Assembly (NCBI GenBank): GCA_019116045.1 | Contig: DXCK01000036.1 | Span: 20,435-84,434, forward strand | Reading direction: 5' to 3' | Source: Candidatus Bacteroides merdipullorum | Lineage (GTDB): Bacteria > Bacteroidota > Bacteroidia > Bacteroidales > Bacteroidaceae | DNA: 64,000 nucleotides | Part shown: positions 55,740 through 64,000 of the stretch, in pieces | Layout of the letters: each line of letters starts with the position of its first letter | Numbering within the stretch: the stretch's first letter is position 1 | Notes under the pieces: generated by a model | The model's input: the letters and a program-made list of their open reading frames with translations, nothing else | Told to the model about the DNA's origin: nothing | The model's database searches: none | Translations under genes and position numbers: made by a program

Positions 55740-56075
55740 ATGGAAACGACCAGACAGAACAAGATAGCGCGCCTGCTGCAAAAAGAGTTGAGCGACATCT
55801 TCCAGCGGCAGACACAGGGCACACACGGCGTATTGGTATCCGTCAGCGCCGTCCGCATCAGCCCCGACCTGAGCGTGGCACGCGGCTACCTCAGCGTCTT
55901 CCCCTCGGAACGAGCCGAGGAAATCGTGAAGAACATTAACGCCAACGTCAAGTCCGTGCGCTACGAGCTGGGCACGCGTGTCCGCCACCAGTTGCGCATC
56001 ATCCCCGAGCTGAAGTTCTTCATCGACGACTCACTGGACTACGTAGAGCACATCGACGAGCTGCTGAAGAAGTGA
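55740..56075 (+). CDS. rbfA: Ribosome-binding factor A
   Basis: 111-residue RbfA, needed for 16S rRNA maturation and 30S assembly. It has the KH-like fold segments IARLLQKELSDIFQR, VRISPDLSVARGYLSVFP and YELGTRVRHQLRIIPELKFF IDDSLDY. The stop codon overlaps the GTG start of the next gene (GTGA), so the two are translationally coupled. Confidence 0.93.
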   Translation: METTRQNKIARLLQKELSDIFQRQTQGTHGVLVSVSAVRISPDLSVARGYLSVFPSERAEEIVKNINANVKSVRYELGTRVRHQLRIIPELKFFIDDSLDYVEHIDELLKK

Positions 56076-57295
56076 AACTCTCGCTCTACATCGCCCGCCG
56101 GTATCTCTTCGCACCGAAAAAACACCGCGCCGTCAACGTCATATCCGCCCTATCTGCCTGTGGAGTGACGTTGGCCACGGTGGCTTTGGTGTGCACCTTG
56201 TCCGTATTCAACGGCTTTCGCGAGATGGTCAGCGGATTCTTCACCGCCTTCGACCCCGAGCTGAAAATCACCACGCGGCAGGGCAAGACGTTCGACCCGG
56301 CCGACTCGTGCCTGGCAGCCGTGCGCCGCCTGCCGGAAATAGCCGTGTGGAGCGAGACACTGGAAGAAAGCGCCCTGGTGCGCTACAAAGGACGGCAGAC
56401 CGTGGCCACCATCAAAGGCGTGGACCAGCAGTTCAGCCGGCTGGCCGCCATCGACAGCCTGCTGTTCGGCACAGGCACCTTCGTGTTGCAAGACTCCGTA
56501 GCCTTCTACGCCGTGCCGGGCGTCGACCTCCTCTCGCAACTGGGCTGCGGACTGGCTTTCGTCGACCCGCTGCAAGTCTATGCGCCCCGCCCCGGCATAC
56601 GCATCAACGTCGCCAACCCCTCGGCAGGACTGAACAAAGGATACTTGCACGCCAGCGGCCTCACCTTTATCGTCAACCAAGACAAGTATGACTCACACTA
56701 CCTGCTGGCCTCACTGGACTTCGCCCGCCACCTGTTCGGACAGCCGCGCGACGTCTCGGCCATCGAACTGCGCCTGGCGCCGGGCACCGACACCGACCGG
56801 GTCAAGCAACGCATCGCCCGAATGGCCGGGCCGCGCTTCGTCGTGCAAGACCGCTACGAGCAGCAGGCCGACGTGTTCCGCATCATGGAGAGCGAAAAGC
56901 TCATCTCCTACCTCTTCCTGACCTTCATCCTCATACTGGCCTGCTTCAACCTGATAGGGTCACTGTCCATGCTCATGCTGGAGAAGCGCGACGACGTGCA
57001 GACGCTGCGCAACCTGGGAGCCGACAGGCGGCTGGTGCACCGCATCTTCCTGTGCGAAGGGGGACTCATCCTGCTGTGCGGCGGCGTGGCAGGCATCGGC
57101 ATCGGGCTGCTGCTGTGCCACCTGCAGCAGACATACGGCCTCATCACCTTGGGACAGACGGGGCAATTCGTCACCGACGCCTTCCCCGTCAGCGTGCAGG
57201 GGGGCGACGTGGTCGCGGTGTTCTTTACAGTGTTGTGCGTAGGAGGACTGGCCGTGTGGTATGCCGTGCGCTACCTGGGCAGGCGGTTGCTGTGA
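56072..57295 (+). CDS. LolC/LolE-like ABC permease
   Basis: 407-residue inner-membrane permease of the FtsX/MacB/LolCE type, which helps release lipoproteins from the inner membrane with a LolD-type ATPase not in this window. A helix at about residues 20-45 (SACGVTLATVALVCTLSVFN) is followed by a large periplasmic domain and three helices near the end (LFLTFILILACFNLIGSLSM; GGLILLCGGVAGIGIGLLLC; VVAVFFTVLCVGGLAVWYAV). It begins with GTG overlapping rbfA, and its 3' end overlaps the convergent methyltransferase by 25 bases. Confidence 0.85.
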   Translation: MKLSLYIARRYLFAPKKHRAVNVISALSACGVTLATVALVCTLSVFNGFREMVSGFFTAFDPELKITTRQGKTFDPADSCLAAVRRLPEIAVWSETLEESALVRYKGRQTVATIKGVDQQFSRLAAIDSLLFGTGTFVLQDSVAFYAVPGVDLLSQLGCGLAFVDPLQVYAPRPGIRINVANPSAGLNKGYLHASGLTFIVNQDKYDSHYLLASLDFARHLFGQPRDVSAIELRLAPGTDTDRVKQRIARMAGPRFVVQDRYEQQADVFRIMESEKLISYLFLTFILILACFNLIGSLSMLMLEKRDDVQTLRNLGADRRLVHRIFLCEGGLILLCGGVAGIGIGLLLCHLQQTYGLITLGQTGQFVTDAFPVSVQGGDVVAVFFTVLCVGGLAVWYAVRYLGRRLL

Positions 57296-57927
57296 GCCTC
57301 TTTCTTCCGAATCAGCGTCAGTCCGTCGCGCAGGGGCAGTATGACCTTTTCCACACGCTCGTCCTGCGCCACCCGGTCGTTGAACCGCTGGATGCCGAGC
57401 GTCTGTAGGTCTGAAGGGCGGGGATGTTCCTCCAGCACATGGCCGTCCCACAGCGTGTTGTCGGCAATGATGTAGCCGCCGGGAGCCAGGTGCTGCATCA
57501 CCATCTCGTAATATTCCACATACTTGCGTTTGTCCGCGTCGATATAAGCCAGGTCGAAGGTCAACCCCAGGCGGGGCACTTCCGTCAGGGCATCGCCGAT
57601 GCGGAAGTCAATGCGCGAGCCCCAGGGCGAGTTCTCCAGCCAGGGGCGCGTGAAGTCTTCTTGCTCGTCGTTCACTTCGAAGGTGTAGAGCTTGCCGTCC
57701 GCCGGAAGGCCTTCGGCCAGGCACAGGGCGGAATAGCCGCTGTAAGTGCCAAGCTCGAGCACCAGGCGGGGACGAATCATCTGCACGAGCATCTTCAGCA
57801 GCCGGCCTTGCAGGTGGCCGGAGGCCATGCGCGGATAGAGCAGGCGCAGGTGGGTGTCGCGGTAGAGGGCGTGCAGGTAGTCGCTCTCCGCGTCTATGTG
57901 CGAAAGGATGTATTCGTCGAGGGACAC
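57271..57927 (-). CDS. O-methyltransferase
   Basis: 218-residue SAM-dependent O-methyltransferase of the catechol/caffeoyl-CoA type. The SAM motif is LVLELGTYSGYSALCLAEGL, metal and substrate residues are in FDLAYIDADKRKYVEYYEMV, and IIADNTLWDGHV follows. The substrate is unknown. It is the last gene of the aroQ-pyk group and overlaps the convergent permease gene by 25 bases. The repeat array lies directly upstream. Confidence 0.88.
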   Translation of the reverse strand: MSLDEYILSHIDAESDYLHALYRDTHLRLLYPRMASGHLQGRLLKMLVQMIRPRLVLELGTYSGYSALCLAEGLPADGKLYTFEVNDEQEDFTRPWLENSPWGSRIDFRIGDALTEVPRLGLTFDLAYIDADKRKYVEYYEMVMQHLAPGGYIIADNTLWDGHVLEEHPRPSDLQTLGIQRFNDRVAQDERVEKVILPLRDGLTLIRKKEAHSNRLPR

Positions 57928-57934
57928 GGGAAGA

Positions 57935-58077
57935 AGAAATTAAGAATTAAAAATTGAGAATTGAGAATCAGGAAATTGAGAATTGAGAATTAGGAATTAA
58001 AAGCAAGGTACTGAGAAAGTGTTGGTTTTCTCTTCGCTCTATTTTTTAATTCTTAATTCTCAATTCTCAATTTCTCA
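57935..58077. repeat. Hairpin of AATTGAGAATTAAG tandem repeats
   Basis: The left arm (about 57938-58002: AATTGAGAATTGAGAATTAG and variants) and right arm (about 58042-58077: TTCTTAATTCTCAATTCTCA) are inverted. The right arm ends in the stop codon of pyk. The array is A+T-rich in a G+C-rich genome. Confidence 0.87.
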
Positions 58078-59532
58078 GAGGTATCGGTTGCTGTTGGGCA
58101 GCACGAAGTCGTCGGCGTACTTCAGCACGTCTTCCACCACGTTGATTTCGAGGAAAGACGTCTGCGTGCCGGCCTTTCCGCTGCTCAGATAGCCCACCAT
58201 GTCCGTAGGCTGGAGCTTGCCGTCGTTCACCAGGCGGCGCAGGGCGGCGAAGTAATACTGCTGTCCGTTGGCCAGCTCGGGCATGTAGATGGCCTCGACG
58301 CCGTAGGACAGGGCGAGGTGGCGCATGGTCTTCTCCTTGTAACAGATGGCCAGGACGGGGTAACGGCCGCGGAAGGCGGCGAGGTTGCGTGCCGTCCGCC
58401 CGCTGTAACTGTCGGTGATGATTGCCCGGATTTTCAGCTTCGTGGTGGCTTTGACGGCTTGCTTGGCCAGGAAAGCGGTGACGTCGTTGCTGTTTTCGTC
58501 CAGGGGTATTCTGATGTCGTTGTCCGGCAACTTGTCTTGCTCGGCCTGGGCGGCTACCTTGGTCATGGTCTTGACGGCCTCGAGGGGGTATTTGCCGTAG
58601 GCTGTCTCGCCGCTCAGCATCAGGGCGTCGGTGCGGTAGTAGATGGCGTTGGCGATGTCGGTCACTTCGGCACGGGTGGGGCGCGGGTTGCTAATCATCG
58701 TGTGCAGCATCTGTGTGGCGACGATGACGGGTTTCTTCGCGAGGATGCACTTGCGGATGAGGATGCGCTGTATGCCGGGGATGCGCTCCTGCGGCACTTC
58801 GATGCCCAGGTCGCCGCGGGCAATCATGACGCCGTCTGCCACCTGGAGTATCTCGTCGATGTTATCGACTCCCTCCTGGTTCTCAATCTTGGCGATGATG
58901 CGTATGTCGCTGCCGCGGGCGTCGAGCAGTTCGCGGATGTCGAGCACGTCTTGCTTGTTGCGCACGAAGGAGTGGGCAATGAAGTCGATGTCGCGGTCGA
59001 TGGCGTAGTCGATGTTGCGGCGGTCGCGTTCGGTGAGCGAGGGGAGGTTGATGCGCACGCCAGGGACGTTGACGCTCTTGCGGCTCCCAAGGGTGGCCTC
59101 GTTCTGGACTTCGCAGAGGAGTGCGTCTTCGTCCTTGCCGACCACGAGCAGCTCGAGGTCGCCGTCGTCGATGAGGATGTGCACGCCCGGGCAGACGTCG
59201 TGCACGAAGCCGGGGTAGCTGACGGCGATGCACTGGCGGGTGGTCTTCCGAGCGGGGTCGCCCACCACGCGGACGCTGTCGCCCGTGTGGAAGTCGATGG
59301 GCTCGTCGAGCACGGTGGTGCGCACTTCGGGGCCTTTGGTGTCCATCAGGATGGCGATGCGGTTGGAGACGGTGCGCACGTTGGCAATGATTTTATCCAG
59401 GCCTTCGGCGTCCAGGTGAGCGGTGTTCAGCCGGACGACGTTCATGCCTGCTTCGAATAGTTGTCGTATGAAGTCCACTTCGCAACGCTTGTCGGAAATG
59501 GTGGCTACGATCTTTGTCTGTTTCAGTAACAT
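58075..59532 (-). CDS. pyk: Pyruvate kinase
   Basis: 485-residue pyruvate kinase, the last step of glycolysis. The barrel has TKIVATISDKRCEV and the conserved IIAKIENQEGVDNIDEILQ, MIARGDLGIEVPQERIPGIQ (active-site RGDLG), and ISNPRPTRAEVTDIANAI. The C-terminal allosteric domain follows (LKIRAIITDSYSGRTARNLA). It lies 86 bases downstream of aroQ on the same strand. Its stop codon is formed by the end of the A+T-rich repeat arm. Confidence 0.95.
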   Translation of the reverse strand: MLLKQTKIVATISDKRCEVDFIRQLFEAGMNVVRLNTAHLDAEGLDKIIANVRTVSNRIAILMDTKGPEVRTTVLDEPIDFHTGDSVRVVGDPARKTTRQCIAVSYPGFVHDVCPGVHILIDDGDLELLVVGKDEDALLCEVQNEATLGSRKSVNVPGVRINLPSLTERDRRNIDYAIDRDIDFIAHSFVRNKQDVLDIRELLDARGSDIRIIAKIENQEGVDNIDEILQVADGVMIARGDLGIEVPQERIPGIQRILIRKCILAKKPVIVATQMLHTMISNPRPTRAEVTDIANAIYYRTDALMLSGETAYGKYPLEAVKTMTKVAAQAEQDKLPDNDIRIPLDENSNDVTAFLAKQAVKATTKLKIRAIITDSYSGRTARNLAAFRGRYPVLAICYKEKTMRHLALSYGVEAIYMPELANGQQYYFAALRRLVNDGKLQPTDMVGYLSSGKAGTQTSFLEINVVEDVLKYADDFVLPNSNRYL

Positions 59533-59618
59533 AATGTTTCTACCTTCTTTAATACCTATTTATATATATGTATGGGGCCGTTGCTCCGTCGAGTCCGGCC
59601 GTGCGGGAGTCCGCGTTG

Positions 59619-60041
59619 TCAGCGTGCCAGCAGTCCTTCCAGCGCCAGGCGGTAAGAGTCGAGGCCGAAGCCGCAGACGACTCCGCGGCAGGCGGCGGCA
59701 ATGAGGGAGACGTGGCGGAAAGGCTCGCGGGCGTGCACGTTGCTGATGTGTACCTCGACCACGGGTGCGGTGACGGCGCGTATGGCGTCTTGCAGGGCGA
59801 TGGACGTGTGGGTATAGGCGCCTGCGTTGAGGATAATGCCGTCGTAGTCGAAGCCCGTTTCGTGGATTTTGTTGATGAGTTCGCCCTCGATGTTCGACTG
59901 GAAGTAGTCTATCTGCACGTCCGGATAGCGGCGGCGCAAGTCGGCGAGGAAGCCTTCGAAGGGTTCGGAGCCATAGACGCCCGGCTCCCTGCGGCCCAGC
60001 AGGTTGAGGTTAGGGCCGTTGATGATTTGTACTTTCTTCAT
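59619..60041 (-). CDS. aroQ: 3-dehydroquinate dehydratase, type II
   Basis: 140-residue type II dehydroquinase of the shikimate pathway. It has the lid loop NGPNLNLLGRREPGVYGSE, LNAGAYTHTSIALQDAI (Asn/His) and PVVEVHISNVHAREPFRH (His), as in active enzymes. Start at ATG 60041 (MKKVQIINGPN); the longer frame is not conserved. First gene of aroQ-pyk-methyltransferase and divergent from xerD. Confidence 0.95.
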   Translation of the reverse strand: MKKVQIINGPNLNLLGRREPGVYGSEPFEGFLADLRRRYPDVQIDYFQSNIEGELINKIHETGFDYDGIILNAGAYTHTSIALQDAIRAVTAPVVEVHISNVHAREPFRHVSLIAAACRGVVCGFGLDSYRLALEGLLAR

Positions 60042-60058
60042 ATTATCCTGTTTTTGCC

Positions 60059-60066
60059 TATCTTTG
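60059..60066 (+). promoter_or_regulatory. -7 box for xerD
   Basis: TATCTTTG followed by C, about 90 bases before the xerD start. It lies closer to aroQ than the aroQ promoter does, so the transcripts overlap. Confidence 0.6.
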
Positions 60067-60137
60067 CATCGGACAAAGAGCAAGCGGCGACGGGCGGCCA
60101 GAGGCGCATCGTGCTCGTTTGCATCGTCTTTGCCGTG

Positions 60138-60145
60138 CAAAGGTA
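60138..60145 (-). promoter_or_regulatory. -7 box for aroQ
   Basis: TACCTTTG on the minus strand, 97 bases before the aroQ start. It overlaps the beginning of the xerD gene. Confidence 0.6.
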
Positions 60146-60156
60146 TGAAAAAAGAT

Positions 60157-61104
60157 ATGAATACAGAAGAAAAATCGCCGAATAAGACGAAACGCGCCGG
60201 CGTGGTGCAGGAATACGTGCAATGGCTCAAACTGGAGAAATCGTTGTCGCCCAATACAGTCGAGGCTTACCAGCAGGATTTGCAGAAGCTCCTGCACTTC
60301 CTGGACAACGAGGGACTGGACTTCCTGGAGGTGGCGACCGATGACCTGGAGCGGTTCAACGCCGGGCTGCACGACATCGGCATCCACGCCCGCTCGCAGG
60401 CGCGCATACTGTCGGGCATCAAGTCGTTCTACCACTTCCTGGTGATGACGGACTACTTGCAGGCCGACCCTTCGGAGCTGATAGAGGGGCCCAAGACAGG
60501 ATTCCGGCTGCCGGAGGTGCTGACGGTGGACGAGATAGACCGAATCATAGACGCCGTAGACTTGGAAAAGCCCGAGGGGCAGCGCAACCGCGCCATCGTG
60601 GAGACGTTGTACAGTTGCGGCCTGCGCGTCAGCGAACTGTGCAACCTGCGGCTGAGCGACCTCTACTTCGACGAAGGCTTCATCCGCGTGCTGGGCAAGG
60701 GCGACAAGCAACGCCTGGTGCCCATCTCGCCCCGCGCCGTCAAGGAAATCAAATACTGGCTGCTGGACCGCGCCCAGGGGCGCATCAAGCCTGGCGAGGA
60801 AGACTACGTTTTCCTGGCCCGCTGGGGCAAACACATCTCGCGCATTATGGTCTTCCACCTGGTCAAAGAACTGGCCGAACGCGCCGGCATCACCAAAAGC
60901 ATCAGCCCGCACACCTTCCGCCACTCCTTCGCCACACACTTGCTGGAAGGCGGAGCCAACCTGCGCGCCATCCAGGCGATGTTGGGCCACGAGAGCATCG
61001 CGACCACCGAAATCTACACACACATCGACCGCCAGATGCTGCGGAGCGAAATCATCCTCCACCACCCGCGCAACATCAAGTACAACCGCGAGCACGGCAG
61101 CTAA
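60157..61104 (+). CDS. xerD: Tyrosine recombinase XerD-like
   Basis: 315-residue tyrosine recombinase of the Xer type, which resolves chromosome dimers at dif. The N-terminal SAM-like core-binding domain is at residues 15-105 (SLSPNTVEAYQQDLQKLLHF). The catalytic set is complete: Arg157, Lys181, His252, Arg255, His278 and nucleophile Tyr287 (HTFRHSFATHLL, GHESIATTEIYTH). Length and position beside housekeeping genes fit a chromosomal Xer, not a mobile-element integrase. An alternative ATG at 60145 would add four residues (MKKD). Confidence 0.9.
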   Translation: MNTEEKSPNKTKRAGVVQEYVQWLKLEKSLSPNTVEAYQQDLQKLLHFLDNEGLDFLEVATDDLERFNAGLHDIGIHARSQARILSGIKSFYHFLVMTDYLQADPSELIEGPKTGFRLPEVLTVDEIDRIIDAVDLEKPEGQRNRAIVETLYSCGLRVSELCNLRLSDLYFDEGFIRVLGKGDKQRLVPISPRAVKEIKYWLLDRAQGRIKPGEEDYVFLARWGKHISRIMVFHLVKELAERAGITKSISPHTFRHSFATHLLEGGANLRAIQAMLGHESIATTEIYTHIDRQMLRSEIILHHPRNIKYNREHGS

Positions 61105-61464
61105 GAAAAATATTGCCAAAAAGGCAGGACTGAATGGCAGCCTCGCCCGCCACGCACACAAGCCGTGCCTCCCACCCGCCGGAAGCGCGGCTACCACGCG
61201 GCTGAGCCACTGCCGGACAGCACAAGCAGGAGCCCCGCTCCGCTTATGTTGATTATCAACAGTTTACAAGAAAAACCGCCCACAGCCCGGCAATAAGAAA
61301 AAATTCAACAACCGAGGCACTTCCCGACCGAACTATTAAAATATGGTAAAAAAACAGGCACCAACCGAACAACTGACACGAAAGTCGGTATATTTGTATG
61401 ATAGAGAAACGTGTGATACGGAAATAAACAAACAATTATAAACCATTTTTAATCCCTAACAGCA
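61105..61464. other. Intergenic stretch, xerD to TPR lipoprotein
   Basis: 360 bases without a gene. The first half is G+C-rich, with loosely repeated GC-rich units (61170-61235) that may belong to the ~22-bp family. The second half is A+T-rich and holds TATATTTG at 61389-61396, the likely promoter of the next gene, with a ~65-base leader. Confidence 0.55.
61389..61396 (+). promoter_or_regulatory. -7 box for TPR/OmpA-like lipoprotein
   Basis: TATATTTG, 69 bases before the start at 61465, within an A+T-rich stretch. Confidence 0.65.
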
Positions 61465-63159
61465 ATGAAAAGCAAACTGTATCTCCCCGTACTGGGGGCG
61501 CTGCTTCTGACGCTGATGAGCGCATGTAGCAGCAAGATGGGCGAACTCTCGTCCGATTACTTCACCGTAACGCCTCAAGTCCTCGAGGCTCAGGCAGGGA
61601 AAGTGCCCGCCACCATCAACGGCAAGTTCCCCGAAAAGTACTTCAACAAGAAAGCCATCGTAGAAGTCACCCCCGTCCTGCGCTGGGAAGGCGGTGAAGC
61701 CAAAGGCCAGTCCGCTACCTTCCAAGGCGAAAAGGTAGAGGGCAACGACCAGACCATCTCCTACAAGATGGGCGGCAGCTACACAATGAAAACGTCGTTC
61801 GATTACGTCCCCGAGATGGCGAAGTCCGAGCTCTACCTGGAGTTCAAAGCAACCATCGGAAAGAAGACCGTAGAAATCCCCGCCGTGAAGGTGGCCGATG
61901 GCGTCATTTCTACCTCCGAAATGGTAGAGCAGACCCTCGAGACCGCAACCCCGGCACTGGGCAATGACGCCTTCCAGCGCATCATCAAGGAGAAGCACGA
62001 CGCCAACATCATGTTCCTCATCCAGCAAGCCAACGTACGCGCCAGCGAGCTGAAGAACGCCCAAGCCTTCGCCGACGAAGCCAAGAACGTCAACGAATCC
62101 GTCAACAAGAAGATTACAGACATTGAAATCTCCTCCTACGCATCGCCCGACGGCGGCCTCGACCTCAACACCAACCTGGCCGAAAAACGTCGCGACAACA
62201 CCGAAAAAGCACTGGGCAAACAACTGAAGAAAGCCGAAGTAGACGCCCAAGTACACGCCGACTACACCGCCGAAGACTGGGAAGGATTCCAGGAACTCGT
62301 CTCCAAATCCAACATTCAGGACAAGGAACTCATCCTGCGCGTACTCTCCATGTACTCCGACCCCGAACAACGCGAACAAGAGATTAAGAACATCTCCAGC
62401 GTCTATAAGACACTGGCCGACGAAATCCTTCCGCAGTTGCGTCGCTCTCGCCTGACGTTGAACTACGAAATCATCGGCAAGTCCGACGACGAACTGAGCA
62501 ACCTGGCCAAGAACGACCCCTCGAAGCTGAACATCGAAGAGCTGCTCTACGCCGCTACACTGACCAACGACCCCGCCCAGCAGGAAGCCATCTACAAGAC
62601 AGCCACCAAGCAGTTCCCCAACGACTACCGTGCTTACAACAACCTGGGCAAACTGGCCTACCAGAAGGGTGACTACGCAGCCGCCGAAAGCTACCTGAAG
62701 AAAGCAGCCTCGCTGAAAGACGCGCCCGAAATCAACATGAACCTGGGACTCATCGCCCTGAAGAAAGGCGACACAGCCGCTGCTGAATCCTACCTGGGCA
62801 AAGCCGCCGGAGCCGAAGGCCTGAACGAAGCGCTGGGCAACCTCTACATTGAACAAGGACAGTACGAAAAGGCCGTAGCCTCCTTCGGCGACGCCAAGAC
62901 CAACAGCGCTGCCCTGGCACAAATCCTGGCCAAGAACTACAACAAGGCCCGCACTACGCTGGACGGCGTACAAAATGCCGATGCCTACACCGACTACCTC
63001 AAGGCAGTGCTCGCAGCCCGTACCAACAACCCCTCGGGCGTCATGGCTAACCTGAAGAAAGCCGTTGCCGCCAACTCCGCACTGGGCAAGAAAGCAGCAT
63101 CCGATCTCGAGTTTGCAAAATACTTCACGAACTCCGACTTCATGAGCATCGTCAAGTAA
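61465..63159 (+). CDS. TPR lipoprotein with OmpA-like segment
   Basis: 564-residue lipoprotein (lipobox MSAC, Cys21). A beta-rich N-terminal region (residues 25-150) is followed by an OmpA-like motif (ISSYASPDGGLDLNTNLAEK RR near residues 215-235) and at least three TPR repeats in the last third (AYNNLGKLAYQKGDYAAAES; NMNLGLIALKKGDTAAAESY). The codon choice differs from its neighbours (more uniform, with few rare codons), which together with the leader and strong terminator suggests high expression. Probably a structural envelope protein; the exact role is unknown. Confidence 0.82.
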   Translation: MKSKLYLPVLGALLLTLMSACSSKMGELSSDYFTVTPQVLEAQAGKVPATINGKFPEKYFNKKAIVEVTPVLRWEGGEAKGQSATFQGEKVEGNDQTISYKMGGSYTMKTSFDYVPEMAKSELYLEFKATIGKKTVEIPAVKVADGVISTSEMVEQTLETATPALGNDAFQRIIKEKHDANIMFLIQQANVRASELKNAQAFADEAKNVNESVNKKITDIEISSYASPDGGLDLNTNLAEKRRDNTEKALGKQLKKAEVDAQVHADYTAEDWEGFQELVSKSNIQDKELILRVLSMYSDPEQREQEIKNISSVYKTLADEILPQLRRSRLTLNYEIIGKSDDELSNLAKNDPSKLNIEELLYAATLTNDPAQQEAIYKTATKQFPNDYRAYNNLGKLAYQKGDYAAAESYLKKAASLKDAPEINMNLGLIALKKGDTAAAESYLGKAAGAEGLNEALGNLYIEQGQYEKAVASFGDAKTNSAALAQILAKNYNKARTTLDGVQNADAYTDYLKAVLAARTNNPSGVMANLKKAVAANSALGKKAASDLEFAKYFTNSDFMSIVK

Positions 63160-63179
63160 GCAAAACTACCCTGACATGC

Positions 63180-63226
63180 AAGGCCGGCAAGAGCGGAACC
63201 CCACCGCCTCTTGCCGGCCTTCTTTT
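63180..63226 (+). terminator. Terminator after TPR lipoprotein
   Basis: AAGGCCGGCAAGAGCGG (63180-63196) pairs with 63204-63221, followed by TCTTTTT. Confidence 0.92.
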
Positions 63227-63376
63227 TCACCCCTCCCGCCCATCCGCCACCGAAATGCAATAAACGTAATAAAGCCTTAAAGATGCTTGACAACACTTGC
63301 ACATCTCATGCAAACTCACTATATTCGAAGTGAAATTTAACCATTAATACCAAACTTTTAAAACCTGATTTCTTCC

Positions 63377-64000
63377 ATGGAACAGACTCTCTTCTGGCTG
63401 GTGCCAGCCTCCTCCATCCTGGCACTGGTCTTCGCCTGGTACTTCCACCGGCAAATGATGCAAGAAAGCGAGGGAACCCCGCAAATGATGAAAATCGCCG
63501 CCGCCGTACGCAAAGGCGCCATGTCCTACCTGAAACAACAGTACAAAATCGTCGGCATCGTCTTCGTCTGCCTGGCTGTCATGTTCGCCATCATGGCCTA
63601 CGGCTTCCACGTACAAAACGCCTGGGTGCCCGTCGCCTTCCTCACGGGCGGCTTCTTCTCCGGACTGTCCGGCTACCTGGGCATGAAGACAGCCACCTAC
63701 GCCTCGGCACGCACCGCGCACGCCGCCCGTAAGTCGCTCAACTCCGGACTCCGCATAGCCTTCCGCAGCGGGGCAGTCATGGGACTCGTCGTCGTAGGGC
63801 TTGGCCTGCTCGACATCTCCTTCTGGTACCTCCTGCTGAACGCCGTCATCCCTGCCGACGCCATCACACCCACGCAGAAACTCTGCGTCATCACCACCAC
63901 CATGCTGACCTTCGGCATGGGCGCCTCGACACAAGCACTCTTCGCCCGTGTGGGCGGCGGCATCTATACGAAAGCCGCCGACGTCGGCGCCGACCTGGTC
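63377..64000 (+). CDS. hppA: Membrane-bound pyrophosphatase, partial
   Basis: The first 208 codons of an ion-pumping membrane pyrophosphatase, cut by the window end. It begins MEQTLFWLVPASSILALVFA and shows the usual first helices: GAMSYLKQQYKIVGIVFVCL, FLTGGFFSGLSGYLGMKTAT and the ASARTAHAARKSLNSGLRIA loop. It ends at GGGIYTKAADVGADLV, just before the pyrophosphate-binding region. It couples pyrophosphate hydrolysis to H+ or Na+ transport. The catalytic loops and the Na+/H+ type cannot be judged from this part. Confidence 0.92.
   Translation, partial: MEQTLFWLVPASSILALVFAWYFHRQMMQESEGTPQMMKIAAAVRKGAMSYLKQQYKIVGIVFVCLAVMFAIMAYGFHVQNAWVPVAFLTGGFFSGLSGYLGMKTATYASARTAHAARKSLNSGLRIAFRSGAVMGLVVVGLGLLDISFWYLLLNAVIPADAITPTQKLCVITTTMLTFGMGASTQALFARVGGGIYTKAADVGADLV

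Noticed and set aside
55473-55988. 171-codon minus-strand frame before rbfA
   Set aside because: Half of it is antisense to rbfA, and the rest has no motif or plausible start.
60157-61104. Mobile-element integrase
   Set aside because: Length, motifs and neighbours (aroQ, pyk) fit chromosomal XerD; no attachment repeats or cargo genes were seen.

Overview
The window reads as a GC-rich member of the Bacteroidales (Bacteroides/Prevotella-like). Evidence: SusC/SusD outer-membrane pairs, DUF3316 and DUF6377 families, lipoproteins and TonB-dependent receptors, almost no Shine-Dalgarno sequences, and many TAnnTTTG promoter boxes of the Bacteroidetes sigma factor. By eye the DNA is about 60% G+C (not computed). 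This leaves long open antisense frames that are not genes. The layout is chromosomal: no transposase, integron, CRISPR array or prophage cluster was seen.

Layout. 0-4.6 kb (minus strand): topoisomerase IV subunit A, a DUF3316 protein and an S41 protease in a tight operon. 4.7-6.2 kb: tRNA-Pro(CGG) and a radical-SAM anSME-type enzyme. 6.3-8.5 kb (minus): DUF4010/MgtC-like membrane protein, CYTH phosphatase and a 45-residue membrane protein. 8.6-11.7 kb: a Cys-rich AraC regulator divergent from a TonB receptor. 11.8-18.5 kb: GH20 hexosaminidase, RF2, a broken small secreted-protein gene and a large M16 protease. 18.9-22.1 kb: two divergent membrane-spanning regulators (DUF6377 and TPR-HTH types). 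22.2-26.8 kb: small lipoprotein, barrel protein, membrane-bound winged-helix regulator and a TonB-type barrel receptor. 27-29.8 kb: XRE-cupin regulator, acyl-CoA synthetase-like ligase and a small winged-helix protein. 30-34.2 kb: mtnN-luxS, a YfhO protein and a 34-residue membrane peptide. 34.2-35 kb: S24 repressor.

35.2-55 kb is a minus-strand polysaccharide-utilization locus: two GH3 enzymes, a DUF6377 regulator, SusC, SusD, a SusE/F-type lipoprotein, GH66, GH31 and a SusB-like GH97. The SusC-SusD-SusE-GH66-GH31 core with its regulator matches the known Bacteroides dextran locus architecture. The predicted flow is surface capture of alpha-1,6-glucan, cleavage by lipid-anchored GH66, SusCD import, and periplasmic trimming by GH31 and GH97. 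55.7-61.1 kb is housekeeping: rbfA and a LolC/E-like permease, then (minus) aroQ, pyk and an O-methyltransferase, then xerD. 61.4-64 kb: an abundant-looking TPR/OmpA-like lipoprotein and the start of a membrane pyrophosphatase.

The most unusual content is between the genes. (1) Four long hairpins are built from three unrelated families of short tandem repeats, each touching the stop codon of a minus-strand gene. (2) At least seven intergenic loci carry degenerate ~22-bp units around GTGCGGACAAGAAGC. (3) Two REPIN-like inverted pairs follow plus-strand genes. None of these is explained by the genes around them.
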